A program made the translations under genes and the position numbers. From Lonsdalea quercina subsp. quercina (GTDB lineage: Bacteria > Pseudomonadota > Gammaproteobacteria > Enterobacterales > Enterobacteriaceae), in assembly GCF_000688655.1 (NCBI RefSeq), contig NZ_JIBO01000001.1, positions 355-6,065 of the forward strand: DNA of 5,711 bases. The letters run 5' to 3'. Below are positions 5,698-5,711 of this stretch, in pieces (position 1 is the first letter of the stretch; every line of letters starts with the position of its first letter). The notes beneath the pieces were generated by a model, which was given only the letters and a program-made list of their open reading frames with translations, made no database searches and was not told where the DNA came from.

Positions 5698-5711
5698 TGA
5701 ATCAATAAAAT

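Larger units (their letters stand above)
4636..5711. other. long AT-rich intergenic region, probably the lrhA/hexA/pecT promoter and leader
   Basis: More than 1 kb without a long ORF lies between alaA and the right edge. The base composition changes sharply from the genes: for example, only 11 of the 60 bases at 5281-5340 are G or C. In E. coli the divergent neighbour of alaA is lrhA, a LysR-type regulator, and it is separated from alaA by a long spacer too. No start of an LrhA-like protein is visible before 5711, so the gene should begin beyond the window. The region contains many inverted repeats, two possible small ORFs and two weak promoter candidates, listed separately. The AT richness would suit H-NS binding. 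I see no tRNA, insertion sequence or known repeat family. Confidence 0.6.

Overview
This window looks like a chromosomal core segment from an enterobacterium. Its four complete protein-coding genes match the E. coli proteins YfbT (HxpA), YfbS, YfbR and AlaA (YfbQ) closely and nearly end to end. Their order and orientation also match the E. coli block that runs ackA-yfbV-yfbU-yfbT-yfbS-yfbR-alaA-lrhA. The fairly GC-rich coding sequence and the many residue differences from E. coli suggest a more distant Enterobacterales member, perhaps a soft-rot type relative (Dickeya, Pectobacterium, Brenneria). That genus-level guess is inference only.

Layout: positions 1-73 hold the end of an intergenic stretch, with a GC-rich dyad and the ribosome binding site of yfbT. 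yfbT (74-730, +) is a HAD-family sugar phosphatase. A Rho-independent terminator follows at 761-786, and then yfbS (838-2679, +), a large membrane transporter of the SLC13/DASS type with two cytoplasmic RCK_C domains. yfbS and the opposing yfbR (2674-3273, -) converge and overlap by six bases. The overlap is exactly the loop of a perfect GC-rich hairpin, which gives both proteins the same last three residues. alaA (3421-4635, -) lies upstream of yfbR and is separated from it by an alaA terminator and a likely yfbR promoter. The genes are therefore mostly separate housekeeping units (sugar-phosphate hydrolysis, anion transport, deoxynucleotide hydrolysis, alanine synthesis) and not one pathway.

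The right end (4636-5711) is about 1.08 kb of strikingly AT-rich sequence with no long ORF. By synteny the next gene should be the LysR-type regulator lrhA (called hexA or pecT in soft-rot bacteria), divergent from alaA and starting just beyond the window. This stretch would then be the alaA promoter plus the promoter and long 5' leader of lrhA. It holds several perfect inverted repeats, a six-codon mini-ORF with a very good ribosome binding site followed by a weak hairpin and seven T's, and a 36-codon ORF encoding a hydrophobic peptide. These leader elements are the most interesting unexplained content. I see no mobile element, CRISPR array, tRNA or rRNA, and no obvious new multi-gene system.
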